Shown: piece after piece, positions 1 to 7,624 of the stretch
Layout: each line of letters starts with the position of its first letter
Numbering within the stretch: position 1 is the first letter of the stretch
NCBI RefSeq assembly: GCF_014647795.1
Contig: NZ_BMPW01000042.1
Location: 1 to 39,575, forward strand
Source of the DNA: Actinoplanes campanulatus
GTDB lineage: Bacteria; Actinomycetota; Actinomycetes; Mycobacteriales; Micromonosporaceae
Direction: 5' to 3'
Length of the DNA stretch: 39,575 nucleotides
Program-made: the position numbers and the translations under genes
The notes under the pieces: model-generated
What the model was told of the DNA's origin: nothing
What the model saw: the letters and a program-made list of their open reading frames with translations, nothing else
Databases searched by the model: none

Positions 1-92
1 ATCAGCAAGTCCACCACCTCCCGGTACGAGGTCTCCTCCCGCACCGCGACGACGGCCTGGGTCATCACGTCACCAACACTCCATGTCCGCAT
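1..92 (-). CDS. CBS-domain protein, N-terminal fragment cut by window edge
   Basis: Reading from the ATG at 90-92 leftwards, the first residues are MRTWSVGDVMTQAVVAV followed by a helix (SYREVVDLL), the opening of a CBS domain (DVMT, then a strand and first helix). CBS pairs bind adenosine nucleotides in the cytosol. A GGGAGG ribosome binding site lies 5-10 bases before the ATG. The N-terminus nearly matches the short protein at 16964-17143 (MRTWIVDDVMTREVVPV), so the two are paralogues. A stress-type box sits 64 bases upstream at 156-170. The rest of the gene lies outside the window, so its length and second CBS domain cannot be judged. Confidence 0.7.
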   Translation of the reverse strand, partial: MRTWSVGDVMTQAVVAVREETSYREVVDLL

Positions 93-155
93 CGTGGCCT
101 CCCGGGGTCGCGAATCCTTCCCCTTCACAGTGGTCGCCCGTCGGCCCGCGGGGTA

Positions 156-170
156 GGGACCTACGACCCC
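156..170 (-). promoter_or_regulatory. DosR-like box before the CBS gene
   Basis: The sequence GGGACCTACGACCCC fits the window-wide pattern GGGAC-N4/5-G(G/A)CCC with one deviation. Its distance of about 64 bases to the CBS start at 92 is the same as for the other boxes. Regulator identity is inferred. Confidence 0.45.
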
Positions 171-326
171 CACCCGGCCACATCAACGATATTACGGACA
201 GTGAGGGCCGGCCCGCCCGTCATCCAGCGAGGGCGGGGCACGAATATGTCCCGTTACCCGTATGCGGCCACGGAACAGATACCCCTGGGCATAGCGACAA
301 GGCGGCCGACAGAGACAAGGGAGCTC

Positions 327-341
327 GGGACGTCCGGCCCT
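327..341 (+). promoter_or_regulatory. DosR-like box before the SQR-like gene
   Basis: GGGACGTCCGGCCCT is one of the best matches to the repeated box. It ends 57 bases before the ATG at 399 and lies just upstream of a separate perfect palindrome at 351-366. The identical 15-mer occurs on the other strand at 20123-20137. Confidence 0.6.
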
Positions 342-350
342 GCCGGTCAT

Positions 351-366
351 ATACCCCCGGGGGTAT
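351..366. promoter_or_regulatory. Perfect 16-bp palindrome resembling a CsoR/CstR operator
   Basis: ATACCCCCGGGGGTAT is a perfect inverted repeat. CsoR-family repressors (copper-sensing CsoR, persulfide-sensing CstR) bind operators with this TACCC-GGGTA architecture, and CstR controls sulfide:quinone oxidoreductase genes in firmicutes. Here it lies 32 bases upstream of an SQR-like start codon, in promoter position. No CsoR-family gene is visible in the window, so the match is by motif and context only. Confidence 0.5.
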
Positions 367-398
367 TTTCGGGATAACCCCGACGTCAGGAGGCAGTC

Positions 399-1601
399 AT
401 GCGGGCCAAGGTTCTGGTGCTCGGCGGCAACTTCGGCGGTCTCACCGCCGCCATCTCACTCCGCGACGAGTTGCACGGGGACGTCGACGTGACCGTGCTC
501 AGCGACCGCGACCACTTCCTGTTCAGCCCGTCGCTGATCTGGCTGCCGTTCGGCAAGCGCGACCGTGCGGACATCACCTTCCCGGTCGCGCCGACGTTCG
601 AGCAGGCCGGGGTGGAGTTCGTGGTGGACGCGGCGGCCGGGATCGACCCGCTCGGCCACATCGTGCGGACCGTCTCCGGGGCCGAGCACCACTACGACTA
701 CTTGCTCATCGCCACCGGGGCGCGGGACCGGCCGGACGCCGTCGAAGGGCTGCGGCAGAACGCGTACAGCATCACCACACTGGACGGCGCGACCCGTGCC
801 GGCGAGGCCTGGCGGGCCTTCCGCGAGACGCCGGGCGACATCGTCATCGGCGCCACCCAGGAGGCCAGTTGCTTCGGGGCGGCCTACGAATTCCTCTTCA
901 ACACCTCGTACCAGTTGCGCAGGGCCGGATTGAAACGACGGACCCGGATCACGTACGTGACCGCGGAGCCGTTCCTGGGCCACTTCGGCATCGGCGGCCT
1001 GCCGCACGGCGAGAAGCTGCTCGGCATGTTCCTCAAGAAGGAGAACATCGATTTCCGTACGGACACCGCGCTCGAAACGGTCGACGAGGACGCCGTGGTG
1101 ACCACCGGCGGCGAACGGATCCCCTTCCGGTTCGCGATGATCGTGCCGCCTTTCGCCGGACAGGAGTTCCTCACCGCCACCCCCGGGCTGACCAACCCGG
1201 CCGGGTACGTCGAGGTCCGCGACACCTACCAGAGCCTGCTCTTCGACGACGTCTACGCCGTCGGGCTGGCCGCCGCGGTGCAGGCGCCCTGGACGACGCC
1301 GACACCGGTGGGCGTGCCGAAGACGGGACTGCCGACCGAGCGGATGGCGCATGTCGCGGCCCGCAACATCGCCGCCCAGATCCGGGGCGAGGCCCCGGCC
1401 GACCACCAGACGTTCGGCGAGATCCCGGCGGTGTGCGTGATGGACGCCGGCAACAACGGCGTGCTGATCCTCGCCGACCGGATGCTGCCGCCGCGTAGGC
1501 ACGGTGTGCTCGTGCCCGGTCCGCAGAACCACGCCTTCAAGATCGCCTTCGAGAAGTACTACCTGTGGAAGATGCGGGCCGGGCACGTCAGCCTCCCGTG
1601 A
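399..1601 (+). CDS. Sulfide:quinone oxidoreductase-like FAD flavoprotein
   Basis: 400 residues, the usual SQR/NDH-2 size. The N-terminal dinucleotide fold reads VLVLGGNFGGLTAA (5-18), a second ATG motif is at 105-107 (IATGAR), and the C-terminal FAD region includes DDVYAVGLAAA near 283-293. Cys158 and Cys346 sit where SQR enzymes carry the two redox cysteines that bridge sulfur (about 160 and 356 in characterised proteins); the third, around 128, is absent. The C-terminus (FEKYYLWKMR) suits membrane association. It probably passes electrons from sulfide or a related donor to quinone at the inner face of the membrane. The start is set by AGGAGG at 388-393. Two regulatory elements lie upstream. 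It could instead be a general NAD(P)/FAD oxidoreductase; the cysteine pair and the operator favour SQR. Confidence 0.8.
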   Translation: MRAKVLVLGGNFGGLTAAISLRDELHGDVDVTVLSDRDHFLFSPSLIWLPFGKRDRADITFPVAPTFEQAGVEFVVDAAAGIDPLGHIVRTVSGAEHHYDYLLIATGARDRPDAVEGLRQNAYSITTLDGATRAGEAWRAFRETPGDIVIGATQEASCFGAAYEFLFNTSYQLRRAGLKRRTRITYVTAEPFLGHFGIGGLPHGEKLLGMFLKKENIDFRTDTALETVDEDAVVTTGGERIPFRFAMIVPPFAGQEFLTATPGLTNPAGYVEVRDTYQSLLFDDVYAVGLAAAVQAPWTTPTPVGVPKTGLPTERMAHVAARNIAAQIRGEAPADHQTFGEIPAVCVMDAGNNGVLILADRMLPPRRHGVLVPGPQNHAFKIAFEKYYLWKMRAGHVSLP

Positions 1602-1660
1602 CGGTCAGGGCCGGCCGAGCCCGCCTCAGCCACCGCGCGCCGAACCGGCCCGGGAGGCTC

Positions 1661-1674
1661 GGGACCTTCGCCCC
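1661..1674 (+). promoter_or_regulatory. DosR-like box before USP
   Basis: GGGACCTTCGCCCC fits the box except for one G in the right arm. It lies 64 bases before the GTG start at 1738. Confidence 0.5.
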
Positions 1675-1737
1675 GACCGTCGGCCCACCCGGAGAGAGAT
1701 CCTGGGAGGAGGACCCCCGCATCGGAGGTGAACCATC

Positions 1738-2181
1738 GTGACCAGCCTCTCCGCCGCCCCGATCGTCGTCGGCACCGACGGCTCGCCGGCCGCACACACG
1801 GCCGTCGAGGTGGCCGCCCGCGAGGCGGCCGCAGCCCGGCAGGCGTTACGGATCGTGTATGTGGCCCGGCCCGAATCCACCCGCGACGACGCTGCCCTGA
1901 TCGTCAGCGCCGCCGCGGAGCAGTCCCGGGCGGCCGCGCCGGGCGTACCGGTCAGCACTGCCGTGATCAGCGGTGACCCGGTGCTCATCCTGCGGGCGAC
2001 GAGCCGGGCTGCCGGGCTGATCGTGCTCGGCGAGCCGGCCCGTCCGGCCGGGCACGGTGGATGGGGCACCCTGCCGGAGCGGGTGGCGGCACACGCGTCC
2101 TGTCCGGTCCTGGTGGGACCGGGGTACGCCGGGGCGGGAGGTTCGGCCCGTCGACCGGTCTACCCCGCCGCCGAACGATGA
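1738..2181 (+). CDS. Universal stress protein, single domain
   Basis: 147 residues with one USP fold: beta-1 IVVGTDGSPAAHTAVEVA (9-26), a central strand with ISGDP, then GLIVLGEP and the last strand ASCPVLVGP. The nucleotide-binding loop (G-2x-G-9x-G-S/T in ATP-binding USPs) is degenerate, reading GEPARPAGHGGWGTLPE, so ATP binding is doubtful. The start is a GTG with GGAGGTG at 1724-1730. A box lies upstream, and the stop overlaps the ATG of the broken acyltransferase (ATGA at 2178-2181), implying translational coupling. Its role in stress or dormancy is from family knowledge only. Confidence 0.85.
   Translation: MTSLSAAPIVVGTDGSPAAHTAVEVAAREAAAARQALRIVYVARPESTRDDAALIVSAAAEQSRAAAPGVPVSTAVISGDPVLILRATSRAAGLIVLGEPARPAGHGGWGTLPERVAAHASCPVLVGPGYAGAGGSARRPVYPAAER
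2136..2149 (+). promoter_or_regulatory. Possible weak box inside the USP gene
   Basis: GGGAGGTTCGGCCC differs from the box by one base in the left arm and lies 28 bases before the acyltransferase relic ATG. It is within coding sequence, so chance is likely. Confidence 0.2.
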
Positions 2182-2989
2182 GGGTGAACGGCCGCACCGA
2201 TGTCGCGTCCCCCTGCGAGGTGCTGGCCGGTGCGAACCTGGACCGATTCCCGTTCCACCACCTGCTGAGCCGGGCCGGGTTCGTCTACATCCGCCGGTCC
2301 ATCGCCTACCTGCCGCTGTACCAGGTGAAGCTGCGCGCGTACATCGCCCGGCTGATCCGCCACCGGCGCAACCTGTGCTGGTCGATCGAGGGCGGCCGGA
2401 CCCGCACCGGCAAGCTGCGCCCACCCGTGTACGGCGTGCTGCGCTACGTGATCGATGCCCTCGACGCAGACCCCGGCGCCCGGGCGGTGATCGTGCCGGT
2501 CGCGGTGGTATACGAACAACTGCACGAGGTCGGCCGGATGATCGCCGAGGCTCGGGGCGAGGCCGGGCACGACCCACGGATGATGGTGATCCCCACCGGC
2601 CTCGACCCGGTGTGGATCGACCGGTCGAACCCTGCCAGCGCCCGCCGCACCATGGACGGGGTGGTGAGCCGGCTGCGCGACGGCACGTCGATCCTCGTCC
2701 TGCCGGAGGGCACCCGGATGCCCACCCCCATCCCGGGCCGGTTCAAGAAGGGCGCCTTCCACATCGACATGCAGGCCGGAGTCCCGATCGTGCTGCGCAA
2801 CACCGGCGACCTGGCCTGGCGGCGCTCGCTGCTGGTCAACCCGGGAACGGTCGACGTCGCGGTGCTCGACCCGATCCCACCGACGGCTGGACCGCCGACA
2901 CCCTCGGCGAACGGGTGGCCGCACTGAGACACACCTACCTGGACGTCCTCTCCGACTGGCCGGAGCAGGCGGTGGCGGGCGCCCGCTGA
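2178..2989 (+). pseudogene. PlsB/PlsC acyltransferase deletion-fusion relic
   Basis: The first part reads like glycerol-3-phosphate acyltransferase: VLAGANLDRFPF, then FVYIRRS (motif II), IEGGRTRTGKLRPP (motif III) and VPVAVVYEQLHE (motif IV). The HxxxxD catalytic motif that should precede it is missing. After about 2575 the sequence switches to a different lipid acyltransferase, PlsC-like: DRSNPASARRTMD, LPEGTR, RFKKGAFHI. Again its own HxxxxD region is absent. At about 2882 a one-base loss shifts the frame; the proper C-terminus (GWTADTLGERVAAL) continues in the next frame to 2989. Two acyltransferase genes therefore seem joined by a deletion that removed both catalytic histidines. Activity is not expected. 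Its ATG overlaps the USP stop. Confidence 0.75.
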
Positions 2990-3019
2990 CCATGGCCGGC
3001 CCGGACGCCCGGTCAGCGG
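2983..3019. terminator. Possible hairpin between convergent genes
   Basis: CCGCTGACC at 2983-2991 pairs with GGTCAGCGG at 3011-3019 (9 bp) between two converging coding regions. There is no clear T-run. Confidence 0.35.
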
Positions 3020-3658
3020 CGTGCCGGCGAGATACGCGCGACTGCCGGTGCCGGGCCGCCGAACCAGCCCCACACGCAGCGCCCGGTGATCGCGGCCATG
3101 GTGGCGGCCATCAGCACGGCGCCCGCCACCCCGATCGCGATCGTCACGGCCAGGTCCTGACCCGGATGCCACAGGGGCATCGTGAACAGCAGGAACACGG
3201 TCAGGCCGGCGAGCCAGCCGACCGCGCTCCAGCCGATCCACCGGGCAGCCTGCGGCACGAGGCGACGCAGCACCGTCCACTGCGCCACCCCGATCGAGTT
3301 CAGCAGCACCAACCCGAGCACCACACCGACGGACGCCTGCACGGCGGCCGGCCACCGCTGCCACACGCCGGTCGCCGACGACGGCAGAAGTCCGATGGCG
3401 TACGCGAGAACCGCGGCTGCCGCGGTCATCAGAATCCACCGGCGCCGCGGAAAGCCCGGCAGCTCTCGCCGCAGGACCACGGCCTGCCCCAGCCGAGCAG
3501 CGTCCCCTCGGCAACCCCGGCGGCCAGCAACGCCGGGCACCGTGACGGTCCACACCCCGGTCGGCGGTGAGCGCCCCGACGGCGACGGGCGCCAGGAAAC
3601 CGGCCACCTCGGCCGCCGTCACGGTCACCGTCCAGGTCCGCCACACACCGCCGGTCAC
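3013..3658 (-). pseudogene. Multi-pass membrane protein with three frameshifts
   Basis: A GTG at 3658 overlaps the stop of the upstream small gene (GTGA). The N-terminus (TVTAAEVAGFLAPVAVGALT) is in one frame; TVTVP continues in a second, ALLAAGVAEGTLLGWG in a third, and QAVVLRRELPG onwards returns to the second and runs to the stop at 3013. The joined product would have about five hydrophobic helices, including AYAIGLLPSS, VGVVLGLVLLNSIGVAQWTVL and AIGVAGAVLMAATMAAITG. I do not recognise a family with certainty. The three shifts lie within about 100 bases (3490-3590), which points either to gene decay or to local sequencing error in GC-rich homopolymers. Confidence 0.55.
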
Positions 3659-3858
3659 GACCGGCCCCACCGTCGGCGGCCGGCATCCGGAACACCGCCG
3701 GCCATCAGCGCGACACCGGTTGCCGCCAGCGTCGACAGCACCGCCCAGGCGAGTGACGGCCGCCACACGCCCAGGGCGGCGAGCAGCAGGACCATCCCGT
3801 TCAGGGCACAGATCAGGCCGAAAACGAAGGCCATCAGCGGGCGCGGGTTCTCATTCAT
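3655..3858 (-). CDS. Small two-helix membrane protein
   Basis: 67 residues, starting MNENPRPL, with hydrophobic stretches at about 9-29 (AFVFGLICALNGMVLLLAALG) and 36-55 (LAWAVLSTLAATGVALMAGG), then a basic tail. GAGGTG lies six bases before the ATG. It sits between the PspC gene and the frameshifted membrane protein, with short gaps or overlaps, so it is probably co-transcribed with both. No family recognised; a role with the PspC envelope-stress protein is only an inference from position. Confidence 0.6.
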   Translation of the reverse strand: MNENPRPLMAFVFGLICALNGMVLLLAALGVWRPSLAWAVLSTLAATGVALMAGGVPDAGRRRWGRS

Positions 3859-3874
3859 GCCACACCTCGATCAC

Positions 3875-4699
3875 TCAGGTGCCGACGCGGGCGTCGACCC
3901 GTACCGCGGCGCCGGTGCCGCCGGCCGGCTGGGGCCAACGCGGCTCGACGCCGTTGCTCACCGACCTGCCGTCCACCCGGATATCCCCGGCGCCGACGGC
4001 GGCCAGGATGTGCACCGGCGCGCCGGACGGCACGGTGAGGGCCGGCTTGCCGACGCCGACCGTGACGTCCATCCGACCGTCGGCGGGCAGCTCCCGGCCG
4101 GTCAGGTCGACGGTCAGGGTGCCGACACCGACGGTGGTGTCCACCGGCCACTGGGCCACGGCGGGCGCGATCTTGCGCGCGCCGATCGGGCCGGCGTACC
4201 GTTCCACCGGCAGGGCCGCCACCACGGCGGCCAGCAGCAGCACCGTGGCCAGCGCGGCCAGCGCGCCCGGAACCCGCCGCAGCGCCACCACGACGAGGCC
4301 GACGACTATCAACGCGGCCGCGGGCAGTGCCCGCCACGGCACCGGCACGCCGCGGCCGTCGAGCAGCGGCCAGGCCACGCTCGCCTCGATCCACGGCACC
4401 GCGAGCCGCAGCATCAGAACGGCGCCGAGGGTGATCAGCACGAGGCCGGCATACCAGGACAGCGCGTTCGGGCCGGGCCGGGGCCGGTCGGGCATCGGCT
4501 CACCATCGTCGTCCGGTACGGCCGCCCAGGCGATGAGGTACGCCAGGACACCGGTGGCCAGCGCCAGCGCCACCGCGGCGATCCGCAGCAGCACCGGGTC
4601 GACACCGAAGTACCGGCCGAGACCACCACACACGCCGCCGAGCACCCGGTCCGCGCGGCTGCGCCGCAACCTGCGGACCGGCGTCTCCGGCATCGTCAT
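3875..4699 (-). CDS. PspC-domain membrane protein
   Basis: 274 residues. Residues 11-63 form a PspC domain (VLGGVCGGLGRYFGVDPVLL, then a membrane helix ending in AWAAVPDDD). Further helices follow at about 83-103, 125-140 and 147-163. The C-terminal third (TTVGVGTLTVDL, MDVTVGVGKPALTV, VHILAAVGAGDIRVDG) is the repetitive beta structure seen in LiaF/DUF2154-like stress-response proteins. The family senses or counteracts cell-envelope stress at the membrane. It starts six bases after the end of the ABC ATPase gene, and a small membrane gene follows 16 bases on, so it is part of a reverse-strand operon. Confidence 0.85.
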   Translation of the reverse strand: MTMPETPVRRLRRSRADRVLGGVCGGLGRYFGVDPVLLRIAAVALALATGVLAYLIAWAAVPDDDGEPMPDRPRPGPNALSWYAGLVLITLGAVLMLRLAVPWIEASVAWPLLDGRGVPVPWRALPAAALIVVGLVVVALRRVPGALAALATVLLLAAVVAALPVERYAGPIGARKIAPAVAQWPVDTTVGVGTLTVDLTGRELPADGRMDVTVGVGKPALTVPSGAPVHILAAVGAGDIRVDGRSVSNGVEPRWPQPAGGTGAAVRVDARVGT

Positions 4700-4705
4700 G
4701 ACTGA

Positions 4706-5920
4706 TCACCCCCCGGCCCCGGAGACTCCCGCGGCGACCGGCTCGGGTTCCCGCCGCGGAATGGCGTAGCCGTCGGCGGCGTCGAAGAAGTAGGCCGCCG
4801 ACAGGTCGAGCGCGAGCCGGACCGGGCGGCCGATCGCCAGGCCGGCGTGCTGCTGCACCTTGGCGGTCCACAATCGGCTGACCGATGACTCGTCCACGGC
4901 CACCGGCACGTCACCAGGGTCGCCCGAGGTGGCGGCACCGCCGCCGTGGGGCGCCTCGAACAGCACGTGCTTCTCGTCGCCGAGCGCCTCCACGCCGAGC
5001 GGCACCGCCTCGACGACCGCTGCCGAGTCCGGTCCGGCCAGCGAGAACGCGGCCGGGCGCAGTCCGAGGACGATCTCCTCGCCGAAGCGGCCGGCCAGGT
5101 CCGGGCAGCGGCGCAGCACGTCCGGGAAGGGGAACACGGCGCCGTCCAGCGACATGGTGACCGGGTCGCCGTCGTGCAGCACCACGGTCGCGAAGTTCAT
5201 GCTGGGCGAGCCCATGAACCCGGCCACGAACCGGTTCGCCGGCGCCAGGTAGAGCTCCTCCGGGGTGCCGACCTGTTGCAGCCGCCCCCGGTTCAGCACC
5301 GCGATGCGGTCGCCGAGGGTCATCGCCTCGACCTGGTCGTGGGTGACGTACACGGTGGTGACCCGGTATCGCTGGTGCAGCCGGGCCAGCTCAGCGCGCA
5401 TCGACACCCGCAGCTTGGCGTCCAGGTTGGACAGCGGCTCGTCGAGCAGGAACACCCGCGGGCGCCGGACCAGGGCCCGGCCCATGGCGACCCGCTGCCG
5501 CTGCCCGCCGGACAGGGCCTTGGGCTTGCGCTCCAGGTACTCCTCCAGGCCGAGCAGATGCGCGGTGTCCTCCACCTGCTCGCGGATCCGGGGCTTCGGC
5601 CGGCGCCGCAGTCGCAGGGCGAAGCCCATGTTCTCGGCAACGGTCATGTGCGGGTAGAGCGCGTAGTTCTGGAACACCATGGCGATGTCCCGCTGCTTCG
5701 GCGCCCAGTCGGTCACCTTCTGGCCGTCGATGACGACATCCCCGAAGGTGGTGTCCTCCAGCCCGGCGATCATCCGCAGGATCGTGGACTTGCCGCAGCC
5801 GGACGGGCCGACCAGGACCAGGAACTCGCCGTCCCGGATGGTCAGGCTGACGTCGTCGACCGCGGGCGCCGCCCCGCCGGGGAAGGTCTTGGTGAGATGC
5901 TCCAGCCGTACGGCGGACAT
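4706..5920 (-). CDS. MalK/MsiK-type sugar ABC transporter ATPase
   Basis: 404 residues. Walker A is GPSGCGKST (about 38-46), the Q-loop lies in [18 protein letters not shown], the signature is [16 protein letters not shown], Walker B is [16 protein letters not shown] and the H-loop [17 protein letters not shown]. After about 240 comes the regulatory beta-domain ([22 protein letters not shown]) typical of MalK, UgpC and MsiK. It would energise one or more sugar importers at the membrane. No permease or binding-protein gene is adjacent, as is usual for the shared MsiK ATPase of actinomycetes. It is followed closely by the PspC gene. GGAGG lies a few bases before the ATG. Confidence 0.9.
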   Translation of the reverse strand: MSAVRLEHLTKTFPGGAAPAVDDVSLTIRDGEFLVLVGPSGCGKSTILRMIAGLEDTTFGDVVIDGQKVTDWAPKQRDIAMVFQNYALYPHMTVAENMGFALRLRRRPKPRIREQVEDTAHLLGLEEYLERKPKALSGGQRQRVAMGRALVRRPRVFLLDEPLSNLDAKLRVSMRAELARLHQRYRVTTVYVTHDQVEAMTLGDRIAVLNRGRLQQVGTPEELYLAPANRFVAGFMGSPSMNFATVVLHDGDPVTMSLDGAVFPFPDVLRRCPDLAGRFGEEIVLGLRPAAFSLAGPDSAAVVEAVPLGVEALGDEKHVLFEAPHGGGAATSGDPGDVPVAVDESSVSRLWTAKVQQHAGLAIGRPVRLALDLSAAYFFDAADGYAIPRREPEPVAAGVSGAGG

Positions 5921-5940
5921 GCCGCCTCCTCAGGTAGTGC

Positions 5941-5974
5941 GGCCGGGGCCGGGACGGTAGGCCCGGCCCCGGCC
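5941..5974 (-). terminator. Strong GC hairpin after the deacetylase gene
   Basis: GGCCGGGGCCGGG (5941-5953) pairs perfectly with CCCGGCCCCGGCC (5962-5974) around an 8-base loop. It lies 23 bases past the deacetylase stop, in terminator position for that reverse-strand gene. It also contains a chance GGGAC-N4-GGCCC string. Confidence 0.65.
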
Positions 5975-5996
5975 GGTGATCAGCGGGGACGCCGGG

Positions 5997-7418
5997 TCAC
6001 CGGTAGACGACGGTGACCGTGTTGGTGGTCCTGTTCCAGATCAGCGAGCCGTTCCGGAAATCGCTGCGCCGGCCCGTGGCGACGGTGTACTCGTCGCTGG
6101 TGGGCGGGCCCAGTCGGCTGCCGGTGCCGCCGAGCGCCAGGTAGCGGGTCAGGATGGCGCCGCCAACCACGTGGGCGCCGTCACGGCTGTTCCAGTAGAC
6201 GTTGCCGCGCTGGAACTGCACAGCCCGGCCCACGCTGACCACCTTCTCGTCGGACCGCGGGTACCCGAGGTAACCGGCCTCGCCGCCGAGAGCCAACCAT
6301 TTGGTACGGATGGCGCCGTGCACCTCATGGGCGCCGGTCGCCGACGACCAGTAGATCGATCCGCCCTGGAAGGTGCTGTGCCAGCCGCCGCCCGCGCCGG
6401 GCTGCTCGTCAGTGACCGGGTAGCGCAGGAAGGACCCGACCGTGCCCATCGCGCGGTACTTGGTGAGGATCGCGCCGCGCACCGCGTGGGCGCCGGTCGC
6501 CGTCGAGTGGTAGAGCCGTCCTTTCTGGAACCACTGGACCTCGGTGCCGGCCGTACTGGCCTGCATCGGCCCGGTGGTCGCGGCACCCAGCGAGGACGGT
6601 CCGCCGGCGGCCAGGTACACCGCCCGGATCGGTCCACGGGTGACCGCCTGGAAGGGGCTCACGAAGGCGTACCCCATGCCTTTGATCTTGTCGATGATCC
6701 TCTGCAGGTTGCCCGGATCGGTGGAGGGCGTGGTCACGTGCATCACGATGATCGCGCCGGGCTTGAGATAGCGGTCGATGCGGGCGCTCACCGTGGTCCA
6801 GTCGGCGGCCTGGTAGCCGGTGGTGTCGAAGGTCCAGTCGGCGTTGATGTAGAAGCCGCGCAGCGCGAGGTCGCGGTTGAGGCCCGCGTTCATGTACCCG
6901 GACCGGTACGGCGCCCGGAACCAGCCGGCCGAGGCAATCCCGGCCGCGCGGAAGGCCGCCTCCGTCCGGTCCAACTGCGACCAGCGCTGCGCCTGGGTGA
7001 GCGTCATGAAGTCGGGATGGCTGTAACTGTGGTTGAAGATCTTGTGCCCCTGGTCGGCGATGTTCCGCGCCTCGCCCGGATTCTGCGCGGCGAACCGCCC
7101 GGTCACACCGAAGCCGCCGGTGATGCCGTTGCCGGCGAACACCCGCAGAACCGTCTCCAGGTTCGCCTTGCTCGCCGCGTTCTCGGTGGCGGTGCCGGTG
7201 CGCCAGTCCAGGTCGAAGGTCAGGGTGGCGACCTTGCCCGTGTCGTACCCCTGGGTGAAGACCTGCGCTCGGTAGGGCATGGTATCGGCCGCGGCGGCGG
7301 GGCGCGCCGCGATCCCGCCGATGACGGCGAGGGCCGGGACTGTCAGGGCGATCACCGCGGTACGCAGCGCCGCCCGGGCCGAAGTGGACATGAATGATGT
7401 CGACCACCGTGTGTCCAC
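5997..7418 (-). CDS. Secreted polysaccharide deacetylase with LGFP repeats
   Basis: From the GTG at 7418 the product is about 473 residues. That start follows GGAGGTGATC with 8-base spacing, a near-perfect match to the 16S tail; the ATG at 7433 is the alternative. A signal peptide follows (ALRTAVIALTVPALAVIGG, then AARPAAA). The NodB-type domain shows TLTFDLDW (metal Asp), NHSYSHPDF (H-x3-H), WFRAPYRSGY and IIVMHV. The C-terminal 200 residues hold LGFP-type repeats such as GSFLRYPVTDE, GYLGYPRSDE and SRLGPPTSDE, which bind actinobacterial cell walls. It probably removes acetyl groups from peptidoglycan or another surface glycan outside the cell. A strong terminator follows. Confidence 0.88.
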   Translation of the reverse strand: MDTRWSTSFMSTSARAALRTAVIALTVPALAVIGGIAARPAAAADTMPYRAQVFTQGYDTGKVATLTFDLDWRTGTATENAASKANLETVLRVFAGNGITGGFGVTGRFAAQNPGEARNIADQGHKIFNHSYSHPDFMTLTQAQRWSQLDRTEAAFRAAGIASAGWFRAPYRSGYMNAGLNRDLALRGFYINADWTFDTTGYQAADWTTVSARIDRYLKPGAIIVMHVTTPSTDPGNLQRIIDKIKGMGYAFVSPFQAVTRGPIRAVYLAAGGPSSLGAATTGPMQASTAGTEVQWFQKGRLYHSTATGAHAVRGAILTKYRAMGTVGSFLRYPVTDEQPGAGGGWHSTFQGGSIYWSSATGAHEVHGAIRTKWLALGGEAGYLGYPRSDEKVVSVGRAVQFQRGNVYWNSRDGAHVVGGAILTRYLALGGTGSRLGPPTSDEYTVATGRRSDFRNGSLIWNRTTNTVTVVYR

Positions 7419-7624
7419 AGGGATCACCTCCATGCGCGGGCCTCCTCGCCCGCGCTCCACTCCCACCGTCCGACGTCGACGCGCGGACGTTCAGAGTCGT
7501 TGGTCCCGATCAGTGCACCGACGTCGATGGAGCCCTGCCGGAGGACCGGGCACAACGACCCTGACCAGCGCCGACCTCGAGGGCGAGGATGAGATCACCA
7601 GGTTCGACCAGAGAGGAGCAGCCG

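Noticed and set aside
3182-4769. Forward open frames of 400-507 codons
   Set aside because: They lie antisense to the PspC operon and have Thr/Arg/Pro-rich composition without domains.
5951-5964. GGGACGGTAGGCCC as another regulatory box
   Set aside because: It sits inside a 13-bp perfect hairpin in terminator position after the deacetylase gene.
7467-7624. Possible box in the gap before the alcohol dehydrogenase
   Set aside because: Only partial arms (GTTGGTCCC, GAGGACCGGG) with wrong spacing are present.
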